DNA of 34,705 bases from an uncultured Oscillospiraceae bacterium (GTDB lineage Bacteria > Bacillota > Clostridia > Oscillospirales > Acutalibacteraceae). Position 1 is the stretch's first letter. The number at the start of each line of letters is the position of its first letter. Positions 1 through 7,437 of the stretch are shown piece by piece. Where the stretch lies: positions 1 to 34,705 of the forward strand of contig UQFM01000012.1 in NCBI GenBank assembly GCA_900540295.1, in the 5' to 3' direction. The notes beneath the pieces were generated by a model. It saw nothing but the letters and a program-made list of their open reading frames with translations. It was not told the origin of the DNA and did no database searches. The translations under genes were made by a program, and so were the position numbers.

Positions 1-64
1 GACAGTTATAATAGTAACGCAAAAAACCGATTTTTGCAAGATTTTTTTATGAAAAACCGCTAAA

Positions 65-1366
65 TCATTCCGACAGAACTTCTGTGCCGATACCCAAAAT
101 ATCGGCGGATTCGGTTTGCTCCAAATCCTCAACCGTACGCAGTTTTTTACGAATGATGGAATTGCGGTGCTGCGCATCGTCGAGCGTCTTGCCCGCTTCG
201 GCAATCTTTTTCTTCGCCTTTTCGAGAATTGTGCCGAAGTTTTCATACTGCGCCTTTGCCGCCCCCAAAAGCAAACGGACTTCATTTGCCTTTTCGTTGA
301 TGGCAACCGTTTTAAAGCCCATGGAAAGCGAATTCAAAAGCGCCGTAATCGTGGAAGGGCCCGCCACCATGACATTGCAGTCGTTTTGAATTTTTTCAAG
401 CACACCCGACTGCGAAGAAACAATTTCGGCATATAAGCCCTCGGTTGCAAGGTACATGATTGCAAACGGCGTAGTTTTGGGTACATTTATGTATTTTTTA
501 ATCAGCTTCGCCTCGCCGTACACACGGTTTTCAAGCTCCTTACGCGCCGATTTCACAGCGTCGGCGTCGGCGTGTTCAGCCGCCGTGCAGAGACGCACGT
601 AATCCTCCAGCGGGAATTTGGAGTCCACAGGCAGATATGTAATTTTATTTTTATCGTCGTTTTGGGGAATCCGAATCGCAAATTCCACACGCTCTGTGTC
701 CTTTTCTCCCGTGGCAACATTTTTGTCGTACATATTGGGAATGGTCTGGTCAAGAATCGCCTCTAACTGCACTTCTGCCCATGTGCCGCGCGCCTTTACG
801 TTCGTCAGCACCCGATTGAGCGCGCCGACATTGTCGGTCACCCCGACGGACAGCTCTTTCATTTCGCCCAAAGAGGTATACAGCTTTTCCAGCTGGTCGG
901 AAACGGTTTTAAATGAGGTGTTTAAACGGGTCGTTAATGTGGAAGTCAGCTTTTCATCCACCGTCATGCGCATTTCGTCCAGCTTCTTTTCGTTGCTCTC
1001 CTGCATTTTCAAAATCGCCGCTTCCACAGCTTTCGACTGCTTTTCATTTTGCTCCACGGTGCGGTCGCGAATATCCTGCATGGATTTTGTAACGGTTTGT
1101 GTAAGCTCAATGCGCTGTTCGAAATTCGCTTTGGTCATCGCCTCTAATTTATTCCCCATTTCATGCAGACTGCCTGCAAGCTCCATACGGTTGCGTGCAA
1201 ATTCGTCCGCGGTGGTTTTCTGCAATGTATCGAGCTTTTGTGAAAGATGACTGACCGCCTGTACCGTGCCGTCGTCTTTCTTTCGAAACTGCAAAACAAG
1301 CAGAACCGCCACACCGAGCAGGGCAAGCCCCGATAAAATCAAAAGAATCACACTGAAACTGTCCAT
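65..1366 (-). CDS. rmuC: RmuC-family DNA recombination protein
   Basis: A 433-residue protein of the RmuC family, which is linked to limiting DNA rearrangements and carries a nuclease-like fold; the exact reaction is not settled. An N-terminal membrane anchor (about residues 5-26, rich in I/L/V) is followed by a long coiled coil (about 30-190). The conserved RmuC core follows, seen in RGTWAEVQLEAILDQ, PVDSKFPLEDY and FAIMYLATEGLYAEIV. The order anchor-coiled coil-core and the length match the family. The ATG is chosen because a GGAGG site lies about 7 bases upstream. It lies 85 bases downstream of an AraC regulator on the same strand, so the two may be cotranscribed. The family call is secure; the cellular role is known only from distant relatives. 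Confidence 0.93.
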   Translation of the reverse strand: MDSFSVILLILSGLALLGVAVLLVLQFRKKDDGTVQAVSHLSQKLDTLQKTTADEFARNRMELAGSLHEMGNKLEAMTKANFEQRIELTQTVTKSMQDIRDRTVEQNEKQSKAVEAAILKMQESNEKKLDEMRMTVDEKLTSTLTTRLNTSFKTVSDQLEKLYTSLGEMKELSVGVTDNVGALNRVLTNVKARGTWAEVQLEAILDQTIPNMYDKNVATGEKDTERVEFAIRIPQNDDKNKITYLPVDSKFPLEDYVRLCTAAEHADADAVKSARKELENRVYGEAKLIKKYINVPKTTPFAIMYLATEGLYAEIVSSQSGVLEKIQNDCNVMVAGPSTITALLNSLSMGFKTVAINEKANEVRLLLGAAKAQYENFGTILEKAKKKIAEAGKTLDDAQHRNSIIRKKLRTVEDLEQTESADILGIGTEVLSE

Positions 1367-1451
1367 AAATTTTCCTCCGTCTGTTTCTATTGTAAAAAAA
1401 TCATCTGTTTAATTCTATCAAAATACCGTTGAAAATACCAATATTCCGAAA

Positions 1452-2204
1452 TTACTTTTTTGTGTGTGCCGCCGCATATGCCCGCGGCGTTATGCCAAAT
1501 GCTTTTTTAAAGCAGGAAATAAAATAGGATTCCGAACAAAAAGAAAGCGTGTATGCCGTTTGCTCACAGTTGCATCCGTTTTCAAGCAACAGCTTTGCTT
1601 CGCGCAGTTTTACTTTCAAAATATATGTGCTCAAAGGTTCTCCCGTCTCCCGCCTGAAAATCGCCGATAGGTAGTCGGCGGTAATCCCGCCGTTTTCCGC
1701 CAACGCCGCAACCGTAAGCTTTTCATGCAGGTGGCGTTCAATATATCCGATACAACGGCGCACATGCGGGGAATATTGCAGTCTGCCGTGCACCTTTGCC
1801 ACAAGTTCGGTCAGCTCCACCGCCTTTTGCGTCAGCAAATCCACAATTTGCGCCGTACTTTGCAAAGCATCTACGTACTGTATGTAATAATCGCTTAAAT
1901 TATAGGCATACAGCTCATCAAGCCCGCCCCGTATGGCGGCGCGAACCGCAAGCGTAATACTGCTGACCGCCCAATACTGCATCTGCCGCAAATCATTGTT
2001 CGATAACCGTCCGATGACAAAACCGTCTTGGAAATACTGCCGCATTTTGTCTTCCAAAAGCGTGACCTCGCCGCGTTCAATACAGCTGTAAAATTCCGAT
2101 TCCAACTGATACGGTGTGTGGCAAACCGCGCCTTCGCGCTGTTCAAATACCGTCCCGCGCGGTGTTTTCGGCACAATCTGAATATTCTGCAAATTGATTT
2201 GCAT
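1452..2204 (-). CDS. AraC-family transcriptional regulator
   Basis: A 250-residue regulator with the AraC/XylS double helix-turn-helix at the C-terminus (about residues 150-250): KLTVAALAENGGITADYLS, then FRRETGEPLSTYI, then the second helix pair ending in FKKAFGITPRAYA. The N-terminal 140 residues resemble the sensor/dimer part of clostridial AraC proteins without a recognisable cupin. I chose the ATG at 2204 because AAAGG lies 8 bases before it; an in-frame GTG nine bases further upstream overlaps that site and is less likely. It is divergent from the MATE gene and upstream of rmuC. The inducer and targets cannot be read from the sequence. Confidence 0.9.
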   Translation of the reverse strand: MQINLQNIQIVPKTPRGTVFEQREGAVCHTPYQLESEFYSCIERGEVTLLEDKMRQYFQDGFVIGRLSNNDLRQMQYWAVSSITLAVRAAIRGGLDELYAYNLSDYYIQYVDALQSTAQIVDLLTQKAVELTELVAKVHGRLQYSPHVRRCIGYIERHLHEKLTVAALAENGGITADYLSAIFRRETGEPLSTYILKVKLREAKLLLENGCNCEQTAYTLSFCSESYFISCFKKAFGITPRAYAAAHTKK

Positions 2205-2422
2205 ACGCGTCACCTTTCGTTTTTGTTATAATATAACATATAATTCAAAGAATGACTACATAAATTTCGGCTTTCTAATATTTTCTGCGTAAGACCCGAA
2301 AAAGGAGCCTTTTATACTATACTTGTTTAAAATGCGGTTTTGTGCCTCTGCATTTTCTGCCGCACAATAAAAACGGGCAAAAATCATGCCGAAAAAAGCC
2401 AAAGATTTTGGCATTTTGCAAA

Positions 2423-2451
2423 TTGATTTCTAAAGAAAGCGCGTGTATACT
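2423..2451 (+). promoter_or_regulatory. Sigma-A promoter of the MATE gene
   Basis: TTGATT (2423-2428), a 17-base spacer and TATACT (2446-2451). Transcription would begin near 2458, just before the structured leader. This also rules out the long upstream extension of the MATE reading frame, since the -10 box lies inside it. Confidence 0.8.
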
Positions 2452-2471
2452 ATTTAATCGGTTAACAAATT

Positions 2472-2542
2472 ACGGCGATACTATACAAAGCGGGACGAAA
2501 CTGTCCCCAAAACCGCCCGAGCATTCGCCGTGCGGTCTTTTT
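2472..2542 (+). promoter_or_regulatory. Riboswitch-like leader, candidate guanidine-IV (mepA motif)
   Basis: Three stems are visible. A hairpin GGGAC/GTCCC (2492-2496 with 2503-2507) has the loop GAAACT. A long-range stem ACGGCG/CGCCGT (2472-2477 with 2526-2531) encloses it. An intrinsic terminator ACCGC/GCGGT (2512-2516 with 2532-2536) is followed by TCTTTTT. The long-range stem and the terminator cross each other, so they compete: a classic on/off switch just before the ribosome binding site at 2546-2550. Guanidine-IV riboswitches are known as transcriptional ON switches in front of MATE transporters of Clostridia, and a GGGACGA element fits my memory of that consensus. The competing stems are seen directly; the class and ligand are inferred. 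Confidence 0.62.
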
Positions 2543-2554
2543 ATCGGAGGAACT

Positions 2555-3937
2555 ATGAATCAGAATCCCTTAGGTGCAGAAAAAATCGGTAAGCTTTTAC
2601 GTGCGTACGCCATTCCGAGTGTTATCTCGATGCTGGTCGGTGCGCTTTACAACATTGTGGACCAATTCTTTATCGGACACAGTGTCGGCATGCTCGGCAA
2701 TGCGGCAACCAACGTGGCGTTCCCGCTTTCCACGCTCTGCACGGCGGCGGCGCTCCTCTTCGGCGTGGGCGGCGCGGCAAATTTCAGCCTGCACCTCGGC
2801 GCAAAACGGGAAAAGGATGCGGCGCGTTCGGTCGGCAATGCTTCGTCCATGCTCATTGTTATCGGTATCATAATCAGCGCAGTCGTTTTACTCTTTTTAA
2901 ATCCGCTTATGCGGCTGTTCGGCGCAACGGCAGAGGTGCTGGATTACGCATTGACCTATACCAAAATCACTGCATTCGGCTTCCCCTTTCTGATTTTAAC
3001 CACGGGCGGCAGTGCGCTTATCCGTGCGGACGGCAGTCCGCGTTATTCCATGATTTGCACACTCACGGGCGCAATCCTGAACACTATTCTTGACCCGCTG
3101 TTTATTTTTGTTTTCCATATGGATATGGCGGGTGCGGCGCTTGCGACCGTAATCGGACAAGTCGTGTCTGCAATTTTGGTGATTGCATACTTTTTCCGTT
3201 TTAAAAGCATCCGTCTGCAAAAGAGAGATTTTCTGCTGCACGCCAAAGACTGCGCAAGAATCACCTCTTTAGGCACTTCGCACTGTTTTAATCAAATCGC
3301 CATGATGGTCGTGCAGATTGTCATGAATAACACCATGACGCATTACGGCGCGCTCTCGGTTTACGGCAGTGAAATTCCGCTGGCATGCTCAGGCATTATT
3401 GCAAAGGTTACCATGATTTTCTTTTCCTTCATCATTGGTATTTCACAGGGCTTGCAGCCGATTGTCGGCTACAACTACGGTGCAAAAAGATATGACCGCG
3501 TACGCAAAACCCTGCGCCTGTCTTTGGGGTTCGGCACAGGCATTGCCGTTTTCTTTTCCGCCTGCTTTCATCTGTTCCCGCGGCAGATTATCGGGTTATT
3601 CGGCAGCGGTTCGGAAGAATATTTTGCATTTGCCGAACGGTATTTTCATATTTTCCTGCTGTTTTTATTTCTCGATGCGATTCAGCCGATTGCCTCGAAT
3701 TTCTTTACCTCTATCGGCAAAGCCGCAAAAGGTATTTTGCTTTCTTTGACACGACAGGTCATTTTCCTGCTGCCGCTGTTGATTGTTCTGCCGATTTTCT
3801 TCGGAATTGACGGCGTTATGTATGCAGGTCCTGCATCAGACTTTGTTGCCGCCGTCCTTGCGGGTATTTTGGTCGTGAAAGAATTCCGCCTGATGCGAAA
3901 ACAGGAGCAAAACGAGATACAAACAGCCGAAAACTGA
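2555..3937 (+). CDS. MATE-family multidrug efflux transporter (MepA-like)
   Basis: A 460-residue integral membrane protein of the MATE family, which exports cationic compounds in exchange for Na+ or H+. It begins MNQNPLGAEKIGKLL and keeps the family signature around residues 25-45 (PSVISMLVGALYNIVDQFFI). About twelve hydrophobic segments follow in two homologous halves; QGLQPIVGYNYGA opens the second half as in MepA-like proteins. Length is normal for the family. The start at 2555 is set by GGAGG at 2546-2550 and by the upstream promoter and leader. A bidirectional terminator follows. If the leader is a guanidine-IV switch, guanidinium or a related cation is the likely physiological substrate; that is inference. 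Confidence 0.93.
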   Translation: MNQNPLGAEKIGKLLRAYAIPSVISMLVGALYNIVDQFFIGHSVGMLGNAATNVAFPLSTLCTAAALLFGVGGAANFSLHLGAKREKDAARSVGNASSMLIVIGIIISAVVLLFLNPLMRLFGATAEVLDYALTYTKITAFGFPFLILTTGGSALIRADGSPRYSMICTLTGAILNTILDPLFIFVFHMDMAGAALATVIGQVVSAILVIAYFFRFKSIRLQKRDFLLHAKDCARITSLGTSHCFNQIAMMVVQIVMNNTMTHYGALSVYGSEIPLACSGIIAKVTMIFFSFIIGISQGLQPIVGYNYGAKRYDRVRKTLRLSLGFGTGIAVFFSACFHLFPRQIIGLFGSGSEEYFAFAERYFHIFLLFLFLDAIQPIASNFFTSIGKAAKGILLSLTRQVIFLLPLLIVLPIFFGIDGVMYAGPASDFVAAVLAGILVVKEFRLMRKQEQNEIQTAEN

Positions 3938-3946
3938 AAAAAATAC

Positions 3947-3997
3947 AAAAACAGCGCAAACGGGCAGAGAGCTTGCTCATTTGCGCTGTTTCTGTTT
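3947..3997. terminator. Bidirectional terminator after the MATE gene
   Basis: Inverted repeat with arms AAACAGCGCAAA and TTTGCGCTGTTT (3' arm at 3980-3991), A-rich on the left and T-rich on the right. It lies between two converging genes and can serve both. Confidence 0.8.
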
Positions 3998-4008
3998 TTA
4001 TAATTGTT

Positions 4009-4983
4009 TTAATTTTGCATGTGGATTTCCTCTGCTGTTTGAAGCGGAAAAAGCTGTACGCTGTCGCTGTCCAAATCCGCTTTGTGCATATCTACGCCCG
4101 TAATTGCACGGTTGCCGTACATTGTATAATAATAAATCCCTTTGGATGCATTACAGCAAGAGGTGTATACCGTTTGTTCAAAGCCCTCTTCCCCGACGCG
4201 CACACAGCCGTAAATCTGCCCGACGGTATCTAAAATGTGGAAAAACTGCCCGACGTCGCTGTCTTCAGACCCGAACGGCAAAGCGTTCCCCCGCACAAAA
4301 GCCGCACGTATAAATCGGGAAGCAGACGACCAATCTCCGGGAAGTCCGACAGCCCCCATACCGCGGCTGTATATTTGTAAATCCACATGCGGTAACAGCA
4401 TATTTCGCGGTTCTTCGCGCGACAGCTGCATGAAATCCGTCAGCCGCGACATTTGCATGGGAAAGGTCGGGCTGTTGGTCAAAACACCGACAGGATTTTC
4501 ATACAGATGCATGCCGTCCGCTTCTATCTCCAAAACTATGCACGCGGTTTCATCCGCAAGCATCCAGTGCAGAGGCTCTGACGGCAGTTCAGCACTGAAT
4601 TCCTCTTGGACGAGACAGGTGCGGCGGAGCAGTTCCCGTGCGGCGGAAACAGTATCGCACTGCCCCAAAATCCACGGTATCAGCTCGAACGGCGCAATAT
4701 TATTTTTCTCAGCCCCGTGCTTTTGGTACGCGGCATACAACGGAAACCGCAGTCCCGCCATACACAAACCCTTTTCATTCATTGCGTCATAATACAGCGG
4801 CGTCCCCTCGGCAACGGTCGCCATTCCGATAACCGCATAATGGGACTGCATCGGGACTGCAAAGCGAAACTGAAACGGAAAATTGCGCGGTGTTACGGCA
4901 ACGGTTTCCCGATACCCGCAGGTAACATCCAACGTGCGCCCGAAATAAAAGGATTCCCCTTGAAAGGTAATTGCAGTACACAT
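4009..4983 (-). CDS. Choloylglycine hydrolase family (linear amide C-N hydrolase), atypical
   Basis: A 324-residue Ntn-hydrolase of the bile salt hydrolase / penicillin V acylase family, which cleaves linear amides such as conjugated bile salts. After Met removal, Cys2 is the nucleophile (MCTAITF). Arg16 and Asp19 (FGRTLD), Asn170 (GVLTNSPTF) and Arg223 (SSASRFIRAAF) match the known catalytic set. The length fits the usual 315-340. The residue matching Asn82 of clostridial bile salt hydrolase, normally in AGLNFP, is Arg79 here (AGLRFP), so the oxyanion hole or substrate pocket differs. No signal peptide, so cytoplasmic. AAGGAGG precedes the start. Family is secure; whether it acts on bile salts, penicillin V or something else is open. 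Confidence 0.85.
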   Translation of the reverse strand: MCTAITFQGESFYFGRTLDVTCGYRETVAVTPRNFPFQFRFAVPMQSHYAVIGMATVAEGTPLYYDAMNEKGLCMAGLRFPLYAAYQKHGAEKNNIAPFELIPWILGQCDTVSAARELLRRTCLVQEEFSAELPSEPLHWMLADETACIVLEIEADGMHLYENPVGVLTNSPTFPMQMSRLTDFMQLSREEPRNMLLPHVDLQIYSRGMGAVGLPGDWSSASRFIRAAFVRGNALPFGSEDSDVGQFFHILDTVGQIYGCVRVGEEGFEQTVYTSCCNASKGIYYYTMYGNRAITGVDMHKADLDSDSVQLFPLQTAEEIHMQN

Positions 4984-5000
4984 GACTTTCCCTCCTTACA

Positions 5001-5029
5001 GTGACCTCACTTATTTCAGATGCGGTCAC
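5001..5029. repeat. Inverted repeat in the leader of the hydrolase gene
   Basis: GTGACC (5001-5006) and GGTCAC (5024-5029) form a perfect 6-bp inverted repeat, extended by near-matching TGAGGT motifs, between the hydrolase start codon and its weak promoter. It could be an operator or an mRNA hairpin next to the ribosome binding site. Confidence 0.45.
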
Positions 5030-5041
5030 CTCATACATATC

Positions 5042-5070
5042 AGTATTGCCTGTATTTTTAAAATAATCAA
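5042..5070 (-). promoter_or_regulatory. Possible promoter of the hydrolase gene
   Basis: On the minus strand TTGATT (5065-5070), 17 bases, then AATACT (5042-5047). The -10 is weak (four of six). Transcription would start just before the inverted repeat at 5001-5029. Confidence 0.4.
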
Positions 5071-5113
5071 CAGTCGGCACGGAAGTGTGAAACAAGTGAT
5101 GCAACATCACATA

Positions 5114-5139
5114 AAAAGCCCCAAAAACCGGGGCTTTTT
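5114..5139. terminator. Hairpin with A and T tails between divergent promoters
   Basis: AAAAGCCCC (5114-5122) pairs with GGGGCTTTT (5130-5138) around a 7-base loop, with A-tract and T-tract on the two sides. It looks like a bidirectional intrinsic terminator, yet it lies between two divergent promoters. It may insulate them from read-through. Confidence 0.7.
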
Positions 5140-5152
5140 CCGCAAAATACCG

Positions 5153-5181
5153 TTGACAAAACAAATTTTCATATTTATAAT
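5153..5181 (+). promoter_or_regulatory. Consensus promoter of the cohesin gene
   Basis: TTGACA (5153-5158), 17 bases, TATAAT (5176-5181): a perfect sigma-A consensus. The predicted start near 5188 leaves a leader of about 200 nt before the gene. Confidence 0.88.
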
Positions 5182-5187
5182 ATAAGA

Positions 5188-5390
5188 AAGTCCCGTACCA
5201 TGCCCTACGGCATGGGAAAGGCATAAAATTCTGTCTGTTTTACAAACCGTTCCGAAAAGTACGGCAAGCGAAATCGGTCATGCACTTTTGAGGGGTGAAT
5301 CGGCTTCGGGAGTTACTTGCGGTCGGTCGCTGACGGCGGTCGGCGCGCGGAAAGGGTTGTAATAGCAAAAACAAAAAGGAAGGTAAAATC
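5188..5390 (+). promoter_or_regulatory. Long, probably structured 5' leader of the cohesin gene
   Basis: About 200 nt lie between the predicted transcription start and the ATG. It begins with a strong hairpin CCATGCC/GGCATGG (5198-5204 with 5209-5215, loop CTAC). A GC-rich segment with repeated CGGTCGG motifs (about 5320-5350) follows. I recognise no riboswitch class. A nine-codon-scale reading frame starting in the hairpin (ATG 5200) has no ribosome binding site. Confidence 0.4.
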
Positions 5391-6743
5391 ATGAAGAAAA
5401 CAATCAGTATTCTCATGGCGTTGGTTTTGGCACTGAGCATGTGCGCAATGACTGCGTTTGCGGCAGTTTCCAGTGACGCACAAATCAATCTGTCCGTAAA
5501 TGCTGCATCGGCAAAACCCGGTGATGTTATCACAGTGACAGTCAGTGCAAAAGCCGATTCCAAAGAAGGTCTCGGTGCTTTGGATTTCGATCTTATCTAT
5601 GACACCTCTGCATTTGAGTATGTTGCGGGATCATTTAAAGATGCAGCTTACTTCAGCAGCGCCTCTTTAAATGATCAGATAGCAGGTAAGTTGGTTTACT
5701 CAGGAACACAGCTGGACGCTGTTAAAACCAACGGCACGATTGCTACTGCGCAGTTCAAAGTACTGAAAACAGCACAGACCCTTAAATTGGATTTATCCAA
5801 GGGTGTTGGTTTGGGTGACTATGACTCCACAGATATTACTGCGGCAGTTCTTGCAAATTCTACAACCTCTGTGAAAGTTGCGTGTGCACACGCAAACAAA
5901 AACTCCACGGTTACAAAAGAACCGACCTGCACAGAAGCAGGTACAAAGACCAGTGTTTGCGCAGATTGCGGTGCGGCTCTCGGTACGGAATCCATTGCGG
6001 CTACCGGTCACAGCTTCGGCGCATGGACGGTTGTAACACCTGCTACCTGCAAAGAAGAAGGTCTCGAAAAGAGAGTCTGCGCTTGCGGTGCGGAAGAAAC
6101 CCGTGCCATTGCAAAAGCGGCACACACCCCCGGTGAATGGGAAGTCGTGAAAGACGAAACCTGCACGGAAGCAGGCGAAAAAGTACAGAAGTGCGCTGTT
6201 TGCGGTGAAGTGCTTGCAACAGAAGCCATTCCCGCAAAAGGTCACTCCCTTGCAGACCCCGAAATCACCAAAATGCCGACCTGCACTGAGGAAGGCGAGC
6301 AAAAAGGTGTTTGCACCGTATGCGGCAACGAAGTTACCGAAGCTATTCCCGCACTCGGTCATGATGTAACGGAATGGACCATCGATAAGGATGCGGACTG
6401 CACCGAAGACGGTCTCAAGCACGGCATTTGCAACCGCTGCGAAGAAGAAGTCGAAGAAGCTATCCCCGCTAAGGGTCATGCATTCGGCGAATGGACGGTT
6501 GTAAAAGAAGCAACTGAAACCGAAGACGGCTTGAAAGAAAGAGTCTGCTCTGTTTGCGGTGAAAAAGAGACTGAAGTGATTGCGAAGCTCGGCGAAAGCG
6601 TAACAACTGACCCGAACGCACCTTCGATTCCGAAGACCAGCGGTACGGTTGTCGGCAGTGTTGCGGCTCTTGCAATGCTCTCCATGGCAGCAGGCGTTGC
6701 GGCTGTTACCTTGAAGAAGAAAAAGGAAGAAGAAGCGAAATAA
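5391..6743 (+). CDS. Surface protein: cohesin domain, six Cys repeats, sortase-like tail
   Basis: A 450-residue secreted protein. Residues 1-25 are a signal peptide (MKKTISILMALVLALSM, cleavage after AFA). Residues about 28-165 form a cohesin-type beta-sandwich (INLSVNAASAKPGDVITVTV; LGALDFDLIYDTSAFEY; GTIATAQFKVL). From about 165 to 400 there are six repeats of about 39 residues with the pattern C-T-E-x-G ... C-x2-C-G ... I-P-A-x-G-H, possibly metal-binding; the sixth has lost its first Cys (ATETEDG). The C-terminus has IPKTSG, a hydrophobic segment and KKKKEEE, a sortase-like signal departing from LPXTG. AAGGAAGG precedes the ATG. Cohesins bind dockerins, and a dockerin protein with the same signal-peptide start lies at 15433. 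Domain calls are good; the partner is inference. Confidence 0.82.
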   Translation: MKKTISILMALVLALSMCAMTAFAAVSSDAQINLSVNAASAKPGDVITVTVSAKADSKEGLGALDFDLIYDTSAFEYVAGSFKDAAYFSSASLNDQIAGKLVYSGTQLDAVKTNGTIATAQFKVLKTAQTLKLDLSKGVGLGDYDSTDITAAVLANSTTSVKVACAHANKNSTVTKEPTCTEAGTKTSVCADCGAALGTESIAATGHSFGAWTVVTPATCKEEGLEKRVCACGAEETRAIAKAAHTPGEWEVVKDETCTEAGEKVQKCAVCGEVLATEAIPAKGHSLADPEITKMPTCTEEGEQKGVCTVCGNEVTEAIPALGHDVTEWTIDKDADCTEDGLKHGICNRCEEEVEEAIPAKGHAFGEWTVVKEATETEDGLKERVCSVCGEKETEVIAKLGESVTTDPNAPSIPKTSGTVVGSVAALAMLSMAAGVAAVTLKKKKEEEAK

Positions 6744-6778
6744 GTTTTCTTCTCTTAATGTTCTGAAATAACAATTCC

Positions 6779-6816
6779 AAAGCACCCGAAACAGGTTTTC
6801 TGTTTCGGGTGCTTTT
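6779..6816 (+). terminator. Terminator of the cohesin gene
   Basis: AAAGCACCCGAAACAG pairs perfectly with CTGTTTCGGGTGCTTT around a 5-base loop, with a T tail, about 35 bases after the stop codon. Confidence 0.9.
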
Positions 6817-7021
6817 CTGTGTTCGTGAATACATTGATTTATGCATTTATCATTCTCAGCGAAGCGAATAACCTCACGCGGTATACAATAACCGCATAAG
6901 GGCGATTCACGAATTGCCCGAGTAAGGGCGGAATTCGCACACTCCCCCCTACGCACCTAATTCGCCGCAACAAATTCTCCTGCCCACTTGCCAAAACTTA
7001 AAAAATTCGCTACAATACGGA

Positions 7022-7296
7022 TAACCATAGCACACGCGTCCGAATACGATTTTCGCGGCAGTATTTCCGCCTCTGCTTTGTTAAAATCCTCGTCAATCCG
7101 AAAGGATTGACTGCGGTTTTGCCGCGCAGAGACAAAAATCCCGCTCCCGAAAATTCTCCGACCCAAAAGACGCGGATTGCGGTGCAATTTTGGACGCAGA
7201 GCGCGAAGCAAGGCTGACGCCTTGCGAGCGCGATAAGTTGAAAAGTGCCCGCAGGACACGCCTTTTGGGCGTGTTCGTACGCGTGTGCTATGGTTA
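7022..7296. mobile_element. MITE-like element with TA target duplication
   Basis: Terminal inverted repeats of 25 bases face each other. The left one (7024-7048) begins ACCATAGCACACGCGT and the right one (7270-7294) ends ACGCGTGTGCTATGGT; there are two mismatches along their length. Both ends are flanked by TA (7022-7023 and 7295-7296), the target duplication typical of Tc1/mariner-type elements. The 271-bp interior has no transposase, which is the definition of a MITE. It ends about 70 bases before the promoter of the kinase gene. Reading as a mobile element is inference from its ends. Confidence 0.6.
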
Positions 7297-7336
7297 AACA
7301 CCCCGATATGCGGCAAAGTCCGCATATCGGGGTGTT
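7297..7336. repeat. Perfect 17-bp hairpin beside the MITE-like element
   Basis: Arms at 7297-7313 and 7320-7336 (AACACCCCGATATGCGG and its complement) around the loop CAAAGT. It has no T tract on either side, so it is not an ordinary terminator. It abuts the right end of the MITE-like element. Confidence 0.75.
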
Positions 7337-7364
7337 CGTAAAAGGGCAAGTGAAAAGTCTTTTA

Positions 7365-7393
7365 TTGACGAAAAAGAAAAAACAGTCTATAAT
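7365..7393 (+). promoter_or_regulatory. Promoter of the sugar kinase gene
   Basis: TTGACG (7365-7370), 17 bases, TATAAT (7388-7393). It reads directly into the kinase gene with a leader of about 40 nt. Confidence 0.82.
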
Positions 7394-7437
7394 ATTAAAG
7401 TTACTATCGAATTATAACAGAAAGGGCGTTGTTTTCA

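Larger units (their letters stand above)
6817..7364. other. Gene-free interval filled with repeat-like DNA
   Basis: No convincing gene lies here. It holds a near-palindrome GGGCGATTC/GAATTGCCC around 6901-6920, the MITE-like element at 7022-7296 and a 17-bp perfect hairpin at 7297-7336. A 130-codon open frame on the minus strand (6957-7349) runs through these repeats; it has no ribosome binding site, and its sequence follows the inverted repeats, so I do not call it a gene. Confidence 0.6.

Noticed and set aside
2342..2554. N-terminal extension of the MATE reading frame
   Set aside because: It runs across the promoter and the terminator-bearing leader; the ribosome binding site at 2546-2550 sets the start at 2555.
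5793..6956. Long 387-codon open frame opposite the cohesin gene
   Set aside because: It is the antisense shadow of the Cys repeats, which recur with the same frame; it also runs through the terminator at 6779-6816.
6957..7349. 130-codon open frame on the minus strand
   Set aside because: It crosses the MITE-like element and the 17-bp hairpin, and has no ribosome binding site. It may be a carried repeat but not a gene I can support.
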